A stretch of 64,000 nucleotides of DNA from Cristatella mucedo (Eukaryota > Bryozoa > Phylactolaemata > Cristatellidae), in NCBI GenBank assembly GCA_009760855.2, contig WPIO01000069.1:674501-738500 (forward strand), read 5' to 3'. Below, in pieces: positions 43,292 to 54,130 of the stretch (its first letter is position 1; every line of letters begins with the position of its first letter). Position numbers and translations under genes: made by a program. The notes below the pieces were generated by a model that saw only the letters and a program-made list of their open reading frames with translations, made no database searches and was not told the DNA's origin.

Positions 43292-43460
43292 AAGAAAACA
43301 ATTTTGTTGAGCTCGATGTACCACTTCGGTTTAAATAGGTCTTACGTAATAATTTTATTGATCATGTTCCAGTCATCTGACAACCGCCAAAATTTGGGTT
43401 TGCATTTATAACTAGTTTATATTCAGCACGCGAATTTCAAAAAACTTAAAATGGTTGACC
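43292..43460 (-). repeat. Dispersed repeat D, copy 2 (inverted)
   Basis: Complementary to 40765-40940; see that entry for the shared words. The two copies flank the tRNA, the duplicated segment and the SINE B. Confidence 0.6.
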
Positions 43461-44401
43461 ATTTTTTAGGACATACCCCTTAAATTGGAAAGACTTATGA
43501 GAAACGCTGATTCTGCGGCCAGAGATAGTGAGCTTGTATTCCTTATATGGGAGATTTTAGCATCTAGACTCCACGCTCTAACTAGGTGGCGGAAAATTAA
43601 TTTTTCTGGTTCACAGGAAGACCACAGAATAAGGGAGCTAAGCTTAGGTTTCTTCAAGTGACACTGTAGTACAGCACACCCGCTCAGTGGCCGCATACTA
43701 GAGTCGTGTGTTTTGCGGCAGCATGTCAGCATGGCAGTCATGTTTAAGGAACTGGCAGGTGATCGAAACAATTCAGTAACTAAGTCGCATCGGGTGGAAT
43801 TTCCAGTGCTGTCCATACTGAGTACTGTTTCAGAAGATTTTTTAAGCTATGTTCTTATGCGAAGCGCGGCCAGCTTTCAATGGGTGAGCATTGCTTGTAG
43901 TCCATCAGCTGCATTTCATCAATCACTTGATTCCGACTAACGAATAGCATTGGCAGTGAATGTTTGCATCACGAGCCTGCCTTTTATAGAGCTACCTACA
44001 AATAACACCCAAGAAAGGTATCGCAGTTATATGTAATAATGATAATACATTTGTACAGGCAAGGTCAGGATTTTCAGGTTGGGGCAAGGTGCATAGCTCC
44101 CTTGGGCCTGGAGAAATTTGTTACGGAGTATAAGTACTTACTCTGTACATTGGAGGCAATAACCCCCTGCCTACACCCCTGTGTCCATCCGTTCATCGCC
44201 CCTTCACGCTTCGACTTTCGCGGCTTCACTGTATCGCGTTATTTTCAAATATATTCATTTAAAAGTTAATCAAGATAGTGAAATGGTGCAGCGTGCGCTC
44301 GGTTGTCTGAGTCAATTATACACCCGTGTATTACAATTAAAATACTACACATATGGACTGCAGGCTTATGTATTCAAGCACCACCCCCCCCCCAAATCCT
44401 T
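43461..44401. other. No supported gene
   Basis: Antisense-overlapping frames at 43466-43816 minus and 43713-43940 plus are unsupported. A C9 run is at about 44385-44393. Confidence 0.45.
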
Positions 44402-44905
44402 CACTGTATCTCCGTCTGTAACTCCACAAAGTCATACAGACCACGTGGGTGTTACGCAGGAGAGTTTTGTATAGCGCACTCACAGCCTAATTGGCTCTCG
44501 GTACGCATTCGGTAGCCAACAGACTTCGTCTCACGCAACAAAGAGAAAGTGAGAAGCATAGCAGAGTCAGGAGAGCAGTTGAGGTAGTGAGTAGAATGAA
44601 GTAGCAGCTCAGGACGGCTGAAAAGGATGTGCCATAGTTGGCAGTAGGAGAGTAGTTGTCGTTGCGTAAGAACTGTGGAAGCGAGTTCCACAGTCTAGGA
44701 CCTGCAGAGCTAAAGCTTCTGTCGCCAACGGTCTTTAAGCGGAGGAATGGGACAGGTAATTTATTGTCCACACAGGACCTGAGGGCGCGAACAGGCTGAA
44801 ACTGATGCAGCAGTTCAGCTAGGTGCGAAGGAGCCAAGCCGTGGTGGGCCTTGTGGGTCAGCGTAAGAACTTTGCTCTGTATCCTTTGCTCAACCGCTCG
44901 ACCAC
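44402..44905 (-). mobile_element. LINE B 3' end
   Basis: The minus-strand RT C-terminus is open for 116 codons (44487-44837: SHLAELLHQFQPVRALRSCV, RLKTVGDRSFSSAGPRLWNS). It has a one-base shift near 44600, then the terminal hairpin. No tail repeat remains: the element abuts CTTCACTGTATC. Confidence 0.83.
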
Positions 44906-45284
44906 TCCGCGTTCACGGGCAAGAACTTTTTTCCAAAATTTCAGGTGCGTGAAACAAAACCAGTCAGAGCGTGCTGTTCACTGATTGGCCATCCTATCCT
45001 CTTCCCATCCTGGCCACTGATTGGCTCAGCCTCACGAAAGTTGCAATATATTCAACAAGTTGCAGTATTTTCATGGGTTAGTGGTTGTGTGTAAGAACTC
45101 TGTGCGTAATTAAATGTATAATAACAATATGATATTGTAACGTCTAGTATGTCTTATTTCTCTTCTCGTGTCTCATATATTGGGTAATACGAGTGTAATG
45201 ATGACTACAGGGGTAATATTTCCTGCCTAAAGGGCTATAATTAGGTTAAAACCCGTATTTTAGAGAGTGATGACATAAATAAAA
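44906..45284. other. No supported gene
   Basis: Unique AT-rich sequence. Confidence 0.45.
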
Positions 45285-45359
45285 AAATACTTCGCGGAAA
45301 TTCACTTATCGCGGTAGAGTCGGGAACCGATTAGCCGCGATAAACGAGGAACGACTGCA
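45285..45359. mobile_element. pogo/Tigger-type terminal sequence
   Basis: The words ACTTCGCGGAAATTCACTTA, TCGCGGTAGAGTCGGGAACC and GCCGCGATAAACGAGGAACG follow a layout I know from terminal regions of pogo/Tigger-like elements in many animals (TTCGCGGATTTCAC, CGCGATAAACGAGGG). Only this end was found. Confidence 0.4.
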
Positions 45360-45362
45360 CGT

Positions 45363-45485
45363 GTGCGCATAATTCATTTGCATAGCACACTTGCAAAGAA
45401 CTTATTCTGTATCCAGGCGCTTCACTTAGACCGCAGTGATCGAGCCCATGACCTCTGTCGTCCAAGAAAGCACCTTTGCATCTTG
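45363..45485 (-). mobile_element. SINE A, degraded
   Basis: On the minus strand: GGTGCTTTCTTGGACGACAG, CATGGGCTCGATCAC (box B-like), then GTGAAGCGCCTGGATACAGA and AAGTTCTTTGC. The closing arm of the hairpin is worn. Confidence 0.5.
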
Positions 45486-45699
45486 CTCAAAACAGGGCGG
45501 CGTAGTTGCAAGTGTACGTCGCGTCATTCATACCGCAATAAGTGGAACGACGTCAAAGACGAGAGTCGGCAGGCGTGAAAACTTGGCCAATTTGGAGGAG
45601 CCAAGGACGCCAAGTGAAGTTTGGCAGATTGACTTGACTTGACGCCCAAGCTTAAATTTAAATCGGACGACAAACTCGGCTAAAAAGATTAGGCAAGAG

Positions 45700-46251
45700 T
45701 GGCAGCATGCTACAAGGCTTCACCTTGTAGCGTTAAGTCGAATTATTTTTTCCGAAACATCGCAGGTCACAGCCAATTGCACTTCGGCAAAGGACGCCTC
45801 AATCGCAGAAGCATCATTAAAAATGCTGCTGTCGACCATTACTCATCTCCTTAACCGCTTCCAGATTAGCACCTCACCTATTGGTCTTTGTGGTGATCTA
45901 GCTGATCTAGTGATCGCTTCTCTAGTTTCTTTGTCAGAAATATAGATAAGATCACGAGGCCCATCCCATCCCAAGCTAACCACATTCCCTGTTAACTTCT
46001 TACCTCAGTAACCTCCCCGCTGGACTCTAGCGCAATTCCTTGCAGCACCCTAATGTCTGCATTAAAGCCTGCCACTAGTGACATCTTAAAGTTCATCACC
46101 CTGTTAAAGAGGAATACTAGTCCTCTAGACCCTATACCCACTGCCCTCCTTCTTTGATTCAGAAACCCACTGTGGCCATGTTTTACAAAAAGCACCTAGA
46201 AAAAGATTGAGTTCTCTGAGGGTGCCTCATCAAGTGTATTATTATTATTAG
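45700..46251 (+). mobile_element. LINE A with internal deletion
   Basis: The pre-RT spacer (TINHLLNR-like part near 45835, FKPATSDILKFITL-like part near 46070, then LDPIPTALLL) joins directly to the terminal hairpin at 46187-46230 and (ATT)n at 46237-46250. The RT domain is deleted. It shows that LINE A extends at least as far 5' as the copy at 59441. Confidence 0.65.
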
Positions 46252-46284
46252 ATATTTCCGTAGACCCGATTTTCCTTGTACCTT

Positions 46285-46442
46285 TCAAAATGGCTATTGC
46301 TAGGCTACTCGTTAAGAAGGCGACAGTAGACCTAGAGAGCTTGAGGAACTTTGCCCTATCTTCAACCTACGGCCATTCCTATCGAAACCACCGGAAAGAG
46401 AACTGGCAGACCAGCTAAACTCTTACATTAAAACATAGCAAG
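46285..46442 (+). mobile_element. LINE A RT fragment
   Basis: A short piece matches the VRPLLKKATLDQENLSNYRP and ADQLNSYI region with frameshifts, lying just downstream of another LINE A tail. Confidence 0.6.
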
Positions 46443-46490
46443 TAATTTATAGTAAGGTTTTCAAATGTAGACAGTGTAGTTCGATTGCAT

Positions 46491-46782
46491 GCAGGTTGGT
46501 ACAGCTCCTTTCCTCAACAGCTGGTGGGAGCATCCTCTAGAGGGGCCTGGGCACAGCTGTGGTCAGCTTCTAATGAGGCGTTGACACAGGCCGATAACCT
46601 GCTGGTGAACAGACGGTGGATTCACCATCGGGGTCGGCCAATGCACAGCCGGAGTCGAGGAGAAGAGACTCGAGTGCGAGAAGGGGGCGAAGGCAGTCGC
46701 GCGTCCTGCTGCTCCGTGCCTTGTGCAATAAACCGTTGGCGTTGTTCATTGGCTGGCTCTCTGATGGGCGAATCACACTACA
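46491..46782 (+). repeat. LTR-like repeat C, copy 1
   Basis: It matches 53765-54034. The right half is well conserved: GAGAAGGGGGCGAAGGCAGT, then TGCTGCTCCGTGC, then CAATAAACCGTTGGCGTTGT containing an AATAAA signal, ending ACTACA. Strong 3' polyadenylation signal near the end and a CA terminus suggest an LTR (R/U5), but no coding region, primer site or confirmed target duplication was found. Confidence 0.45.
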
Positions 46783-46869
46783 ACCAGTTCGCAGATTCAG
46801 CGTTGCTTTGGGTGTAAAATGACCTTCTCAAGAATGTAGACTTAGATAGTTCCCTCTGCTTTTATTCCG

Positions 46870-46965
46870 ATAATAATAATAATAACAGATCTGTATAGTA
46901 CCCTCAGATGCCTCTTTCTAGGCACTTTACAGATGCTGTATTGTAAGCATTACAAAATGATTGGT
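46870..46965 (-). mobile_element. LINE A tail fragment, diverged
   Basis: (AAT)n followed by the worn complement of the terminal hairpin (CCTCAGATGCCTCTTTCTAG). Confidence 0.55.
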
Positions 46966-47084
46966 GGCAACGGAGTCTGTCATCGCAACATTTGTCGGGT
47001 CGATGGGGGATTGAGTTTTCCTCGGTGTGCTTAAGCATGTGCTTGTTCTCCCACTGGCATTTTATCACATAAAATATTGCATTG

Positions 47085-47168
47085 CTTCCTGTACAGCAAA
47101 CGTAAGGTGAACAGCCAGAGACTGTGTTATCCGAGTGCGGTCCATAAATGTATCGCTATTGTTATTAA
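47085..47168 (+). mobile_element. LINE A tail fragment, diverged
   Basis: TACAGCAAACGTAAGGTGAA, a worn hairpin and (ATTGTTATT). Opposite in orientation to its neighbours. Confidence 0.4.
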
Positions 47169-47321
47169 ATGAAGCCCGTTGTAAGGAATGTGGCAATATT
47201 TCGATACAATTGGCATAAAGCGATAGAAGAGTCGGTATCTGGCGTTGTCGCCTTCTTGACGAGTAGCCTAACAATAGCCATTTTTTAAAAGTACAAGGAA
47301 AAACCGGAGACTACAAAATAT

Positions 47322-47395
47322 CTAATAATAATAACAATGCACTCAATAAGGCACCCTTGGAGATCTCAATCTTTTTCTAGGCGCTTTTCTGGTGA
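47322..47395 (-). mobile_element. LINE A tail fragment
   Basis: (AAT)n and the complement of the terminal hairpin, cut immediately after GGCGCTTTTC. Confidence 0.6.
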
Positions 47396-47799
47396 AAGCA
47401 ACTAGATCGAGCAAGATCGAGGCGAAGCAGATGGCAAGCCTTTCGAGTCGCATAACGGAATAGCCCTGTGCTAGGGCATCCCTATCTTTTTATGCACTTT
47501 GGGAAACAAAACTTCAATTTCTCCCTAGTAAGTTTCCGAGATCTACACAATCTTGCGAGCTATGAGACTTTCCTTCCAACGATTTAAGGAGCGTAGTTAT
47601 ACGAAAATCTGAAGGTAAGGTGATCTTAACATTGATGGATGGCGGCAAGGGGAATTTTTAATAGACTGCTGCAAACCAATGAGAATTTTGAGTTTTTTTT
47701 AGCTAAGCACAAGATTTCTGTATTGAACTATTGTTGCAGAAAACTATCTACGGCGGAGAGAAACAGAAATAAAAGATTGGCAGCAGTGCGGTTTATCTA

Positions 47800-47870
47800 G
47801 TGCAATCAGTCGCTTACATTTGGTACAAAACTCTGCAGCTAGGGTTGTCTATCACCAGCGTCGCAGTTGC

Positions 47871-47901
<31 letters not shown>

Positions 47902-48272
47902 ACGCACACGCACACGCACACGCACACGCACACGCACACGCACACGCACACGCACACGCACACGCACGCGCACGCACGCACGACACACACACACACACAC
48001 AACACACACACACATGCACCTGTTTATCGCAGCATTTAGAGGGTCTTTTGATACTTCTTTTTGTGTGGTTATGCGTGCTGACACCGTGCATTCTACAACT
48101 AATCATATTTACATGCTTACAGTGTACATGTAACCTTTAACCATGTTGTGTTTGTGGACACGTTGCATATTACCACTAACCATTTTTATCATGCTTACTT
48201 TACAGCATACAGAAAGTGACTACAGAGATTAGTTTCTCTGAGGGCGCTATACAAATGTATTATTATTATTTG
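47800..48272 (+). mobile_element. LINE A interrupted by a microsatellite
   Basis: The RT C-terminal start ([18 protein letters not shown]) runs to GTTGCCAC at 47872, where the microsatellite begins. LINE A resumes at CACCTGTTTATCGCAGCATT with a three-unit UTR, terminal hairpin and (ATT)n at 48258-48270. About 340 bases of LINE A are replaced by the microsatellite. Confidence 0.8.
47867..48013. repeat. (CA)n / (CACACG)n microsatellite
   Basis: A CA run, then about 13 hexamers CACACG in phase (47889-47966), then a variant CACG stretch and another CA run. All six frames are open through it without meaning. Confidence 0.95.
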
Positions 48273-48426
48273 GTAACCCGACATTAGTGCGCTGGGAAAA
48301 GCGAGAACGACATAAGCAAGCAGGTAAAAGCTCGCGCTAAAATACGTGCAAAAATAATTCTATGGAATGCTGGTTTAAAAACATATTCATAATTTGAGTA
48401 TTTTATTAGAGAACATAAGTGCATAC

Positions 48427-49415
48427 AATAATAATAATAATAATAATAATAATTCACTTGATAAAGCTCCCTCAGAGAACTTAATCTCTCTCTAGGCGCT
48501 TTACATTTGCTGTAAAGTGAAATGCAATTGAATGGTAAGAAAAATCATGTTTGAAAAACAAACAAAATGAATAATATGGTTAGGGGTGACATGCACAGGG
48601 TCAGCATGCAAATGTGGTTAGTGGCAGCATGCACAGTGTCAGCACGCATAAGCACATCAAGGACGAATCACAGGGACCCACTAAATGCTGTCCTAAATAG
48701 GTGTGTTTTTAGGTTCCTTTTAAATGTGGTCAGGTCGGGGGATGTTCTGACGCAGGTCGGGAGGGAGTTCCAGGCTTTGGGAGCATACATACTAAATGCA
48801 CGATCTCCAAAGGATTTAAGGTTTGTACGAGGTATTTCTAGACTGTGGGATTCCGAAAAGCGGGTGGTACGCTGCTTGGCCTGATGGGGTAGTATATCTG
48901 ACAGATAGGCTGGAGCCATAGAATGAAGGGACCTAAAAGTGAGCGACAAAACCTTGAAGTCAATCCGTTGCTTGACTGGGAGCCAGTGCAGGTCGGCGAG
49001 AAGTGGAGTAATGTGGCAACTGCGACGCTCACGACAGACAAGCCTAGCTGCAGAGTTTTGCACCAGCTGCAGTCTTCTGATCGCACATGCTGGTAGGCCA
49101 GTAAGCAGTGAGTTGCAGAAGTCGAGACGGGATGTCACGAATGCATGGACCAACTTGGATGTGGTATCTTTATCTAAACAAGCCCGAATTTTACCAATGT
49201 TATGAAGCTGAAAATAGGCGGATTTGACTGTGGAGCTGATATGGTCGTCTAACGAGAGGTCGCTTTGGAATATGACACCTAGATTTCGAGCTGATTCAAC
49301 TGGAGATTTGCTGGCAGAGCCAATTTTGAGCTTCAGCCTTTCCAATTTCTGAATCACACTGGGTTTGCCCATAACTAGTAAGTTAGTTTTATCATCGTTA
49401 AGTTTTATAAAATTC
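48427..49415 (-). mobile_element. LINE A, best 3' half
   Basis: A 249-codon minus frame (48668-49417) begins after the YADD block with LNDDKTNLLVMGKPSVIQKL. It goes through [60 protein letters not shown] and [20 protein letters not shown] to a natural stop at 48668. The UTR has two tandem units; the terminal hairpin and (AAT)n are at 48427-48455. It is 5'-truncated at about 49410. This region defines the family C-terminus, typical of CR1/L2 elements. Confidence 0.92.
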
Positions 49416-49655
49416 AATATAACTCACTTAACATTATAATGTATGTCAGCTGTTAAATGTATTTTGAAATGTTAAAGTTACCTAGAAATAGTTATTATAG
49501 TTATTATAGCAAATAATTTAAGCCTATTTTTGTATTAGTTGTTCAGATTGTGTGTGATTCCTTGAAGGTACTTTTCCACGAGAACTTGTCCTTAGGGTGG
49601 TTTTCAACACTGGGAAGACCGTTGCAACCGTTCTATGCAGAGTTAGTTTCATATT
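49416..49655. other. Short unique stretch
   Basis: AT-rich, no feature recognised. Confidence 0.5.
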
Positions 49656-50346
49656 TTATTTCTAGTTATTCTCACTGCTTACTGGCGTACCAGCATGCGC
49701 GATCAGGCGATTGCAGCTGGTGCAAAACTTTGCAGCTAGGCTTGTCTGTCGTGAGCGTCGCAGTTGCCACGTTACTCCACTTCTCGCCGACCTGCACTGG
49801 CTACCAGTCAAGCAAGGGATTGACTTCAAGGTTTTGTCGCTCACTTATAGGTCCCTTCATTCTATGGCTTGAGCCTATCTCTCAGATATACTCCCCCATC
49901 AGGCCAAGCAGCGTACCACCCGCTTTTCGGAATCCCACAGTCTAGAAATACCTCGTACAAACCTTAAATCCTTTGGAGACCGTGCATTTAGTTTGTATGC
50001 TCCCAAAGCCTGGAACTCCCTCCCGACCTGCGTCAGAACATCCCCTGACCTGACCATATTTAAAAGGAACTTAAAAACACACCTATTTAGGACAGCATTT
50101 AGTGGGTCCCTGTGATTCGTCCTTCACGTGCTTATGCTTGCTGACACTGTGCATGCTGCCACTAACCACATTTGCATGCTGACCCTGTGCATATCACCCC
50201 TAACCATGTTATTCATTTTGTTTGTTTTTCAAGCATGATTTTACTTACTATTCAATTCCATTACCCTTTGCAGCAAATGTAAAGCGCTTGAAAGAGATTG
50301 AGTTCTCTGAGGGCGCTTTATTAAGTACATTATTGTTATTATTATT
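49656..50346 (+). mobile_element. LINE A 3' end
   Basis: The C-terminus from [20 protein letters not shown] (frame interrupted by an in-frame TGA at about 49868), UTR with two tandem units, a terminal hairpin lacking a few bases in its 5' arm, and an (ATT)n tail to 50346. Confidence 0.85.
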
Positions 50347-50704
50347 ACTATATTTTATAATTATGTTTGCGTAGCAGTAATTTCATTGTTAATGCATTTC
50401 ACAGCTTGACACACTATTGCTACTTCCACATCAGTCGTGCAATACAATATTTGATTTTTCATGGTCACTAGAAATTGATATGGAGAACAGAAAGGCAGTT
50501 AGATCGACTAAATCATACATAAAAAATTATATTCGCGTGCTTTTTTCGGTAGACTTTGTTATGGCGCCGTGTTATAGTATTATCATTATTATGGCTAGCA
50601 ACTTGAATACTTCAATGATAAACCCGGTTTCAAGTTTCTTTGATTTGAGAGTTCCTTGGTCATGCTAACACCTAAGTAAAAATCTCCTTTTCAATCCCAA
50701 TTCT
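50347..50704. other. No supported gene
   Basis: An AT-rich stretch with an unsupported 83-codon frame (50417-50668). Confidence 0.45.
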
Positions 50705-51130
50705 AAAGCAGGTTGACAGTGAGTTCCAGGCTTTGGGAGCATACAAGCTAAAGGCATGGTCTCCAAAGGATTTGATATTTGTACGAGGAATGGGTAAAAA
50801 GTTTGATTCCGAAAAGCGGGTGATACGATGCTTAGCCTGGTGGGGGAGTAGATCTAATAGTTAGGCTGGGGCCAATAAAAGAAGGCACCTACAAGTGAGC
50901 GATAAAACCTTGAAGTCGATCCGTTGCTTGACTGGGAGCCAGTGCAGGTCGGCAATGTAGGGTGAAATGTAGCAACTGCGACGCCCACGATAGAAAAGCC
51001 AAACTACAGAGTTTTTTGCCAGCTGTAAGAGCTTGGTTTCGCAGGCCGGTAGCCCTGCAAGCAGTGAGTTACAGAAGTCAAGACGGGATGTCCCAAATGA
51101 ATGGACCAATTTAGTTGTGTTAATGGGCGA
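50705..51130 (-). mobile_element. LINE A C-terminal fragment without tail
   Basis: Minus-strand region from [20 protein letters not shown] through [20 protein letters not shown] to the WNSL region. Both the 3' UTR and the tail are missing, so it was cut after insertion or moved by rearrangement. Confidence 0.75.
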
Positions 51131-51199
51131 CAAAAAGCTCCAGCTTTGAGTGAATAATGTAGATAATCTTCATTTTAATGCACCCTCCAAATTGCACGC

Positions 51200-52560
51200 A
51201 ATTGTGCTTACGAACTCTCACGCAAACAGGCTGCCAAGACGCTGGCCTGCAACGCAATTAACCACATCCACTTAAACAGTTTTGGGCGGTGTCGTGCACT
51301 TCGTGGTAACAGCCTGGCCAAATATAGCAATCCGTCGCAAAGTGACTAGAAATAGATCGCGATGAGCTCTATTTCTATTGCATATTACAGCGAACAGTGT
51401 TGATTGCACACCTACGTAAATGCAAGCCATTGCGCATCCACACTCTCGGGCAATACACGGAAATTGCCTGAAATGGCCTGGGCAAATACGGCCATCCACT
51501 CGAATCCACCAAAAACAATATTGAATTCGTTATTCCAATGGTCAAATTTTTGTTGCACATAGTTCTAGACTCAGTTCAACATACACCCACAAAGTTTCGC
51601 TCTTTTTTGCATGTGCGTTCTTAGACAATTCACTGCAATCGAGTGCGACGGTCCGGTCCAAAACCGCAATCCTAAACATTGCCCCGAAAACGAACAGAAA
51701 TTATACACTAAATGCTCTAATTTAGACTTGACATTACTCTCGCTTTGTTTAAAATGTAAATGCACAATTTCTCTACAATTGTCTGGGGCACTCACAAGCA
51801 AGGGATTACAGTCGACTGTATTGGCCTGAGCCAATGCAGCAATATACTTACCAACTGGATTCCGCTACAAAATATCCAGAAACACGCTTTCTCGATGCTC
51901 CAATTGTTAAGATATCTTAAAATGCTCAATGTTTAAAGTACAGCCACATGATTGTAGCCAATTTCGCACATAAACTCGCCGGCCATGCATGGCAATGGAC
52001 AGCAAAGGCCTGGCTCACAGCCGCAATCCACTACAGTCCACTTGCCATTTTTAATGCTTGCTTTCGAACGTTCCGTTGCAATTGAGTGCAATAGCCCGGG
52101 AAGATGCTGCAATCTATTAAAATCCATCGTAAATCGACCACAAACAAGCTGTGGAAAGCAACAGTTTATTTTAGCATTGCAGTGCACTCCGTTAAAAGTG
52201 CTGTCATAATATCTTAACCCAGTAGGCACGTAAAGTCTCTGGCAATGCAAAGCAATCAATTTTTATGGCTCGGGCCAATGCCACAATTCATTTGCAAGTC
52301 ATCGCTACTCCTCCAGAAATTGGTTTCTTGAAGCTTCAATTTAAACGGTGCACCTCACAGTACTGGGTTTTAAGCGAACTGGTAAGGATCTTCAGGCACT
52401 GAGCATGTTCATTCTTGGCTAATGCACACTACTGTAACGCAGTGGCCCGTGCAAGCACCACCATCCACTGCTATTCACCACAAATACACCAGAAATTGGT
52501 CATTACAGCTGAAAAATCGACTCATTTTGCAATACGATTTGATTCAAGCCAGTGAACTAT
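51200..52560. repeat. Degenerate satellite, period about 174 bp
   Basis: A core resembling GGCCTGGGCAA followed about 10 bases on by GCAATCCACT recurs at about 51311, 51475, 51651, 51823, 52006, 52093, 52267 and 52443. Spacings are 164, 176, 172, 183, 87, 174 and 176 bases. A second shared block (CCAGAAATTGGT, then a CTTGAAGCTTCAATT-like part) follows about 40 bases after several cores. Units are strongly diverged. I see no gene; the antisense ORFs here (51571-51834, 51933-52259) are by-products. Confidence 0.6.
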
Positions 52561-52756
52561 AGTGAAAGTTACGAAGTGCGGTGAAGCACTTTTTAACTCG
52601 TACAGTCTAGAGAACAACCCTGCTAACGCGTATGCACCGAAAAGCCAGCCCGTCGTCACATGCAGCCATGCCTCCTTGAAGAAAATAATTGTACCGTCCA
52701 GCAAAAGATTTGGAATAGGGGTAGCGGAACGAGTTCCAATTACTGCCAATAATTAA

Positions 52757-53060
52757 TGATAACAATCATAATAATATTAATACTGCTGCATACCTCCCTC
52801 CCAGAGAACTTAATCTTTTTCTAGGTACTTTACATATGCTTTAAAAAAGGCGCTATCACATGGTTAGAGGTAACGTGTACAATGTCAAGAAGAATAACAC
52901 GGTTAGAGGTGACACGCATTGGGTCACTGTGCAAATATGGTTAATGATAGCATGCACAGAGCTAGCACACATAAGCACATAAAGGAAGAATCGCAAGGAG
53001 CCACTAAATGCTGTGATAAATAGGTGCGTTTTTAGCTTCTTCTTAAATGAGCTAATTAGT
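52757..53060 (-). mobile_element. LINE A 3' UTR, old subfamily
   Basis: A worn (AAT)n, the hairpin complement at 52797-52840, and three or more UTR units including a repeated ACACGGTTAGAGGTGACACG-like word. Cut at the C-terminus. Confidence 0.7.
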
Positions 53061-53764
53061 GAACCGACAACACATCGGTTTATGCTTTAGGATAACTGCG
53101 GATAGACAGTGGGTACCCGAGACTATATGATCTACATTGCCCATTCCAGCGGTCGGTCAAGCTAAGGCTGAAAAGCAGACAGTCATTACAGCAGCCACAA
53201 TCCTGCCAATCACAGCAACGTTTGCACACGAGGCAAAAAGTAACTCCACCGGTTCGTCAATTGTGTATGGGAGTGACTAATCACATCCATGCTCTGGCAA
53301 GACAACCCAAAACCACGTTACAGGCGTGCTGGTACACAGCCATGCTCGCGATCATGCATGACACACTCCGACGTCATTGTGTTTAAGCTATTTTACATTT
53401 TTAAGTCGCAAGTGAATTTTACAAAATATTTCAATAAAAACTAGGAGGCAATAGTTAGGTGCCTTGCTCTCCTGTCAGCGAATCTGTTATCTCGAATGAA
53501 AGGAAAGAGTACTGCATTTATAAAGGCACGCGTCTGTCAGTCAGTACCATTTACCGAGGTGCCGACGCAGACGTGCGGCACTAACCTTTCAGGCTTGCAA
53601 TTGTGCTTGAGTTTACCACACGTCAGACCAAAGCTGTCATAACTAAAATCAGGCATTTGTTACCTTACCGCTTCCTCTGTTGCTAGGCTCAAGCTTGTCA
53701 CCGAGCAGAGCTGCTAATTTCGAGGCAACGAAATCCGAAACCAGAAACCTGATGTAATTTGAGT
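53061..53764. other. No supported gene
   Basis: Unique sequence; nothing recognised. Confidence 0.45.
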
Positions 53765-54034
53765 GTATGCCAGCTCCTCTGATGAGCCTGTGATGTTGCA
53801 TGGACACCGGCCGGTAACCCCTGGTGGCCAGATGGTGAATTCACCATCAGGGTCGGCCGCTGCACAGTTGTGGTCCTCGATGAATCATCGGGGTCAACTG
53901 GAGGAGTGGAAGGAGAGAGGAGTGTGAGAAGGGGGCGAAGGCAGTCGTGCGTCTTGCTGCTCCGTGCTTTGTACAATAAACCGTTGGCGTTGTTCTGGGC
54001 ATCGGCTGTCTCTCTGCTGTGCGAACAAACTACA
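53765..54034 (+). repeat. LTR-like repeat C, copy 2
   Basis: Matches 46491-46782, with the same AATAAA-containing region (CAATAAACCGTTGGCGTTGT) about 60 bases before a shared ACTACA end. The left halves are more diverged, with CAGCTCCT and GGTGGATTCACCATC/GGTGAATTCACCATC in common. Confidence 0.45.
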
Positions 54035-54082
54035 CCTGAAGGCATGTTTGCTGCGAAAGCACGTTCTGGCAAATGTCCATCC

Positions 54083-54083
<1 letters not shown>

Positions 54084-54129
<46 letters not shown>
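54084..54129. repeat. Poly(C) tract of 46 bases
   Basis: An uninterrupted C run. The true length is uncertain, because such runs are hard to sequence and assemble. The complementary strand could form G-quadruplex structure. Confidence 0.9.

Positions 54130-54130
<1 letters not shown>

Noticed and set aside
47867-48013. CRISPR-like array
   Set aside because: The regular repeats are a CA/CACACG microsatellite with no spacers, and the genome is eukaryotic.
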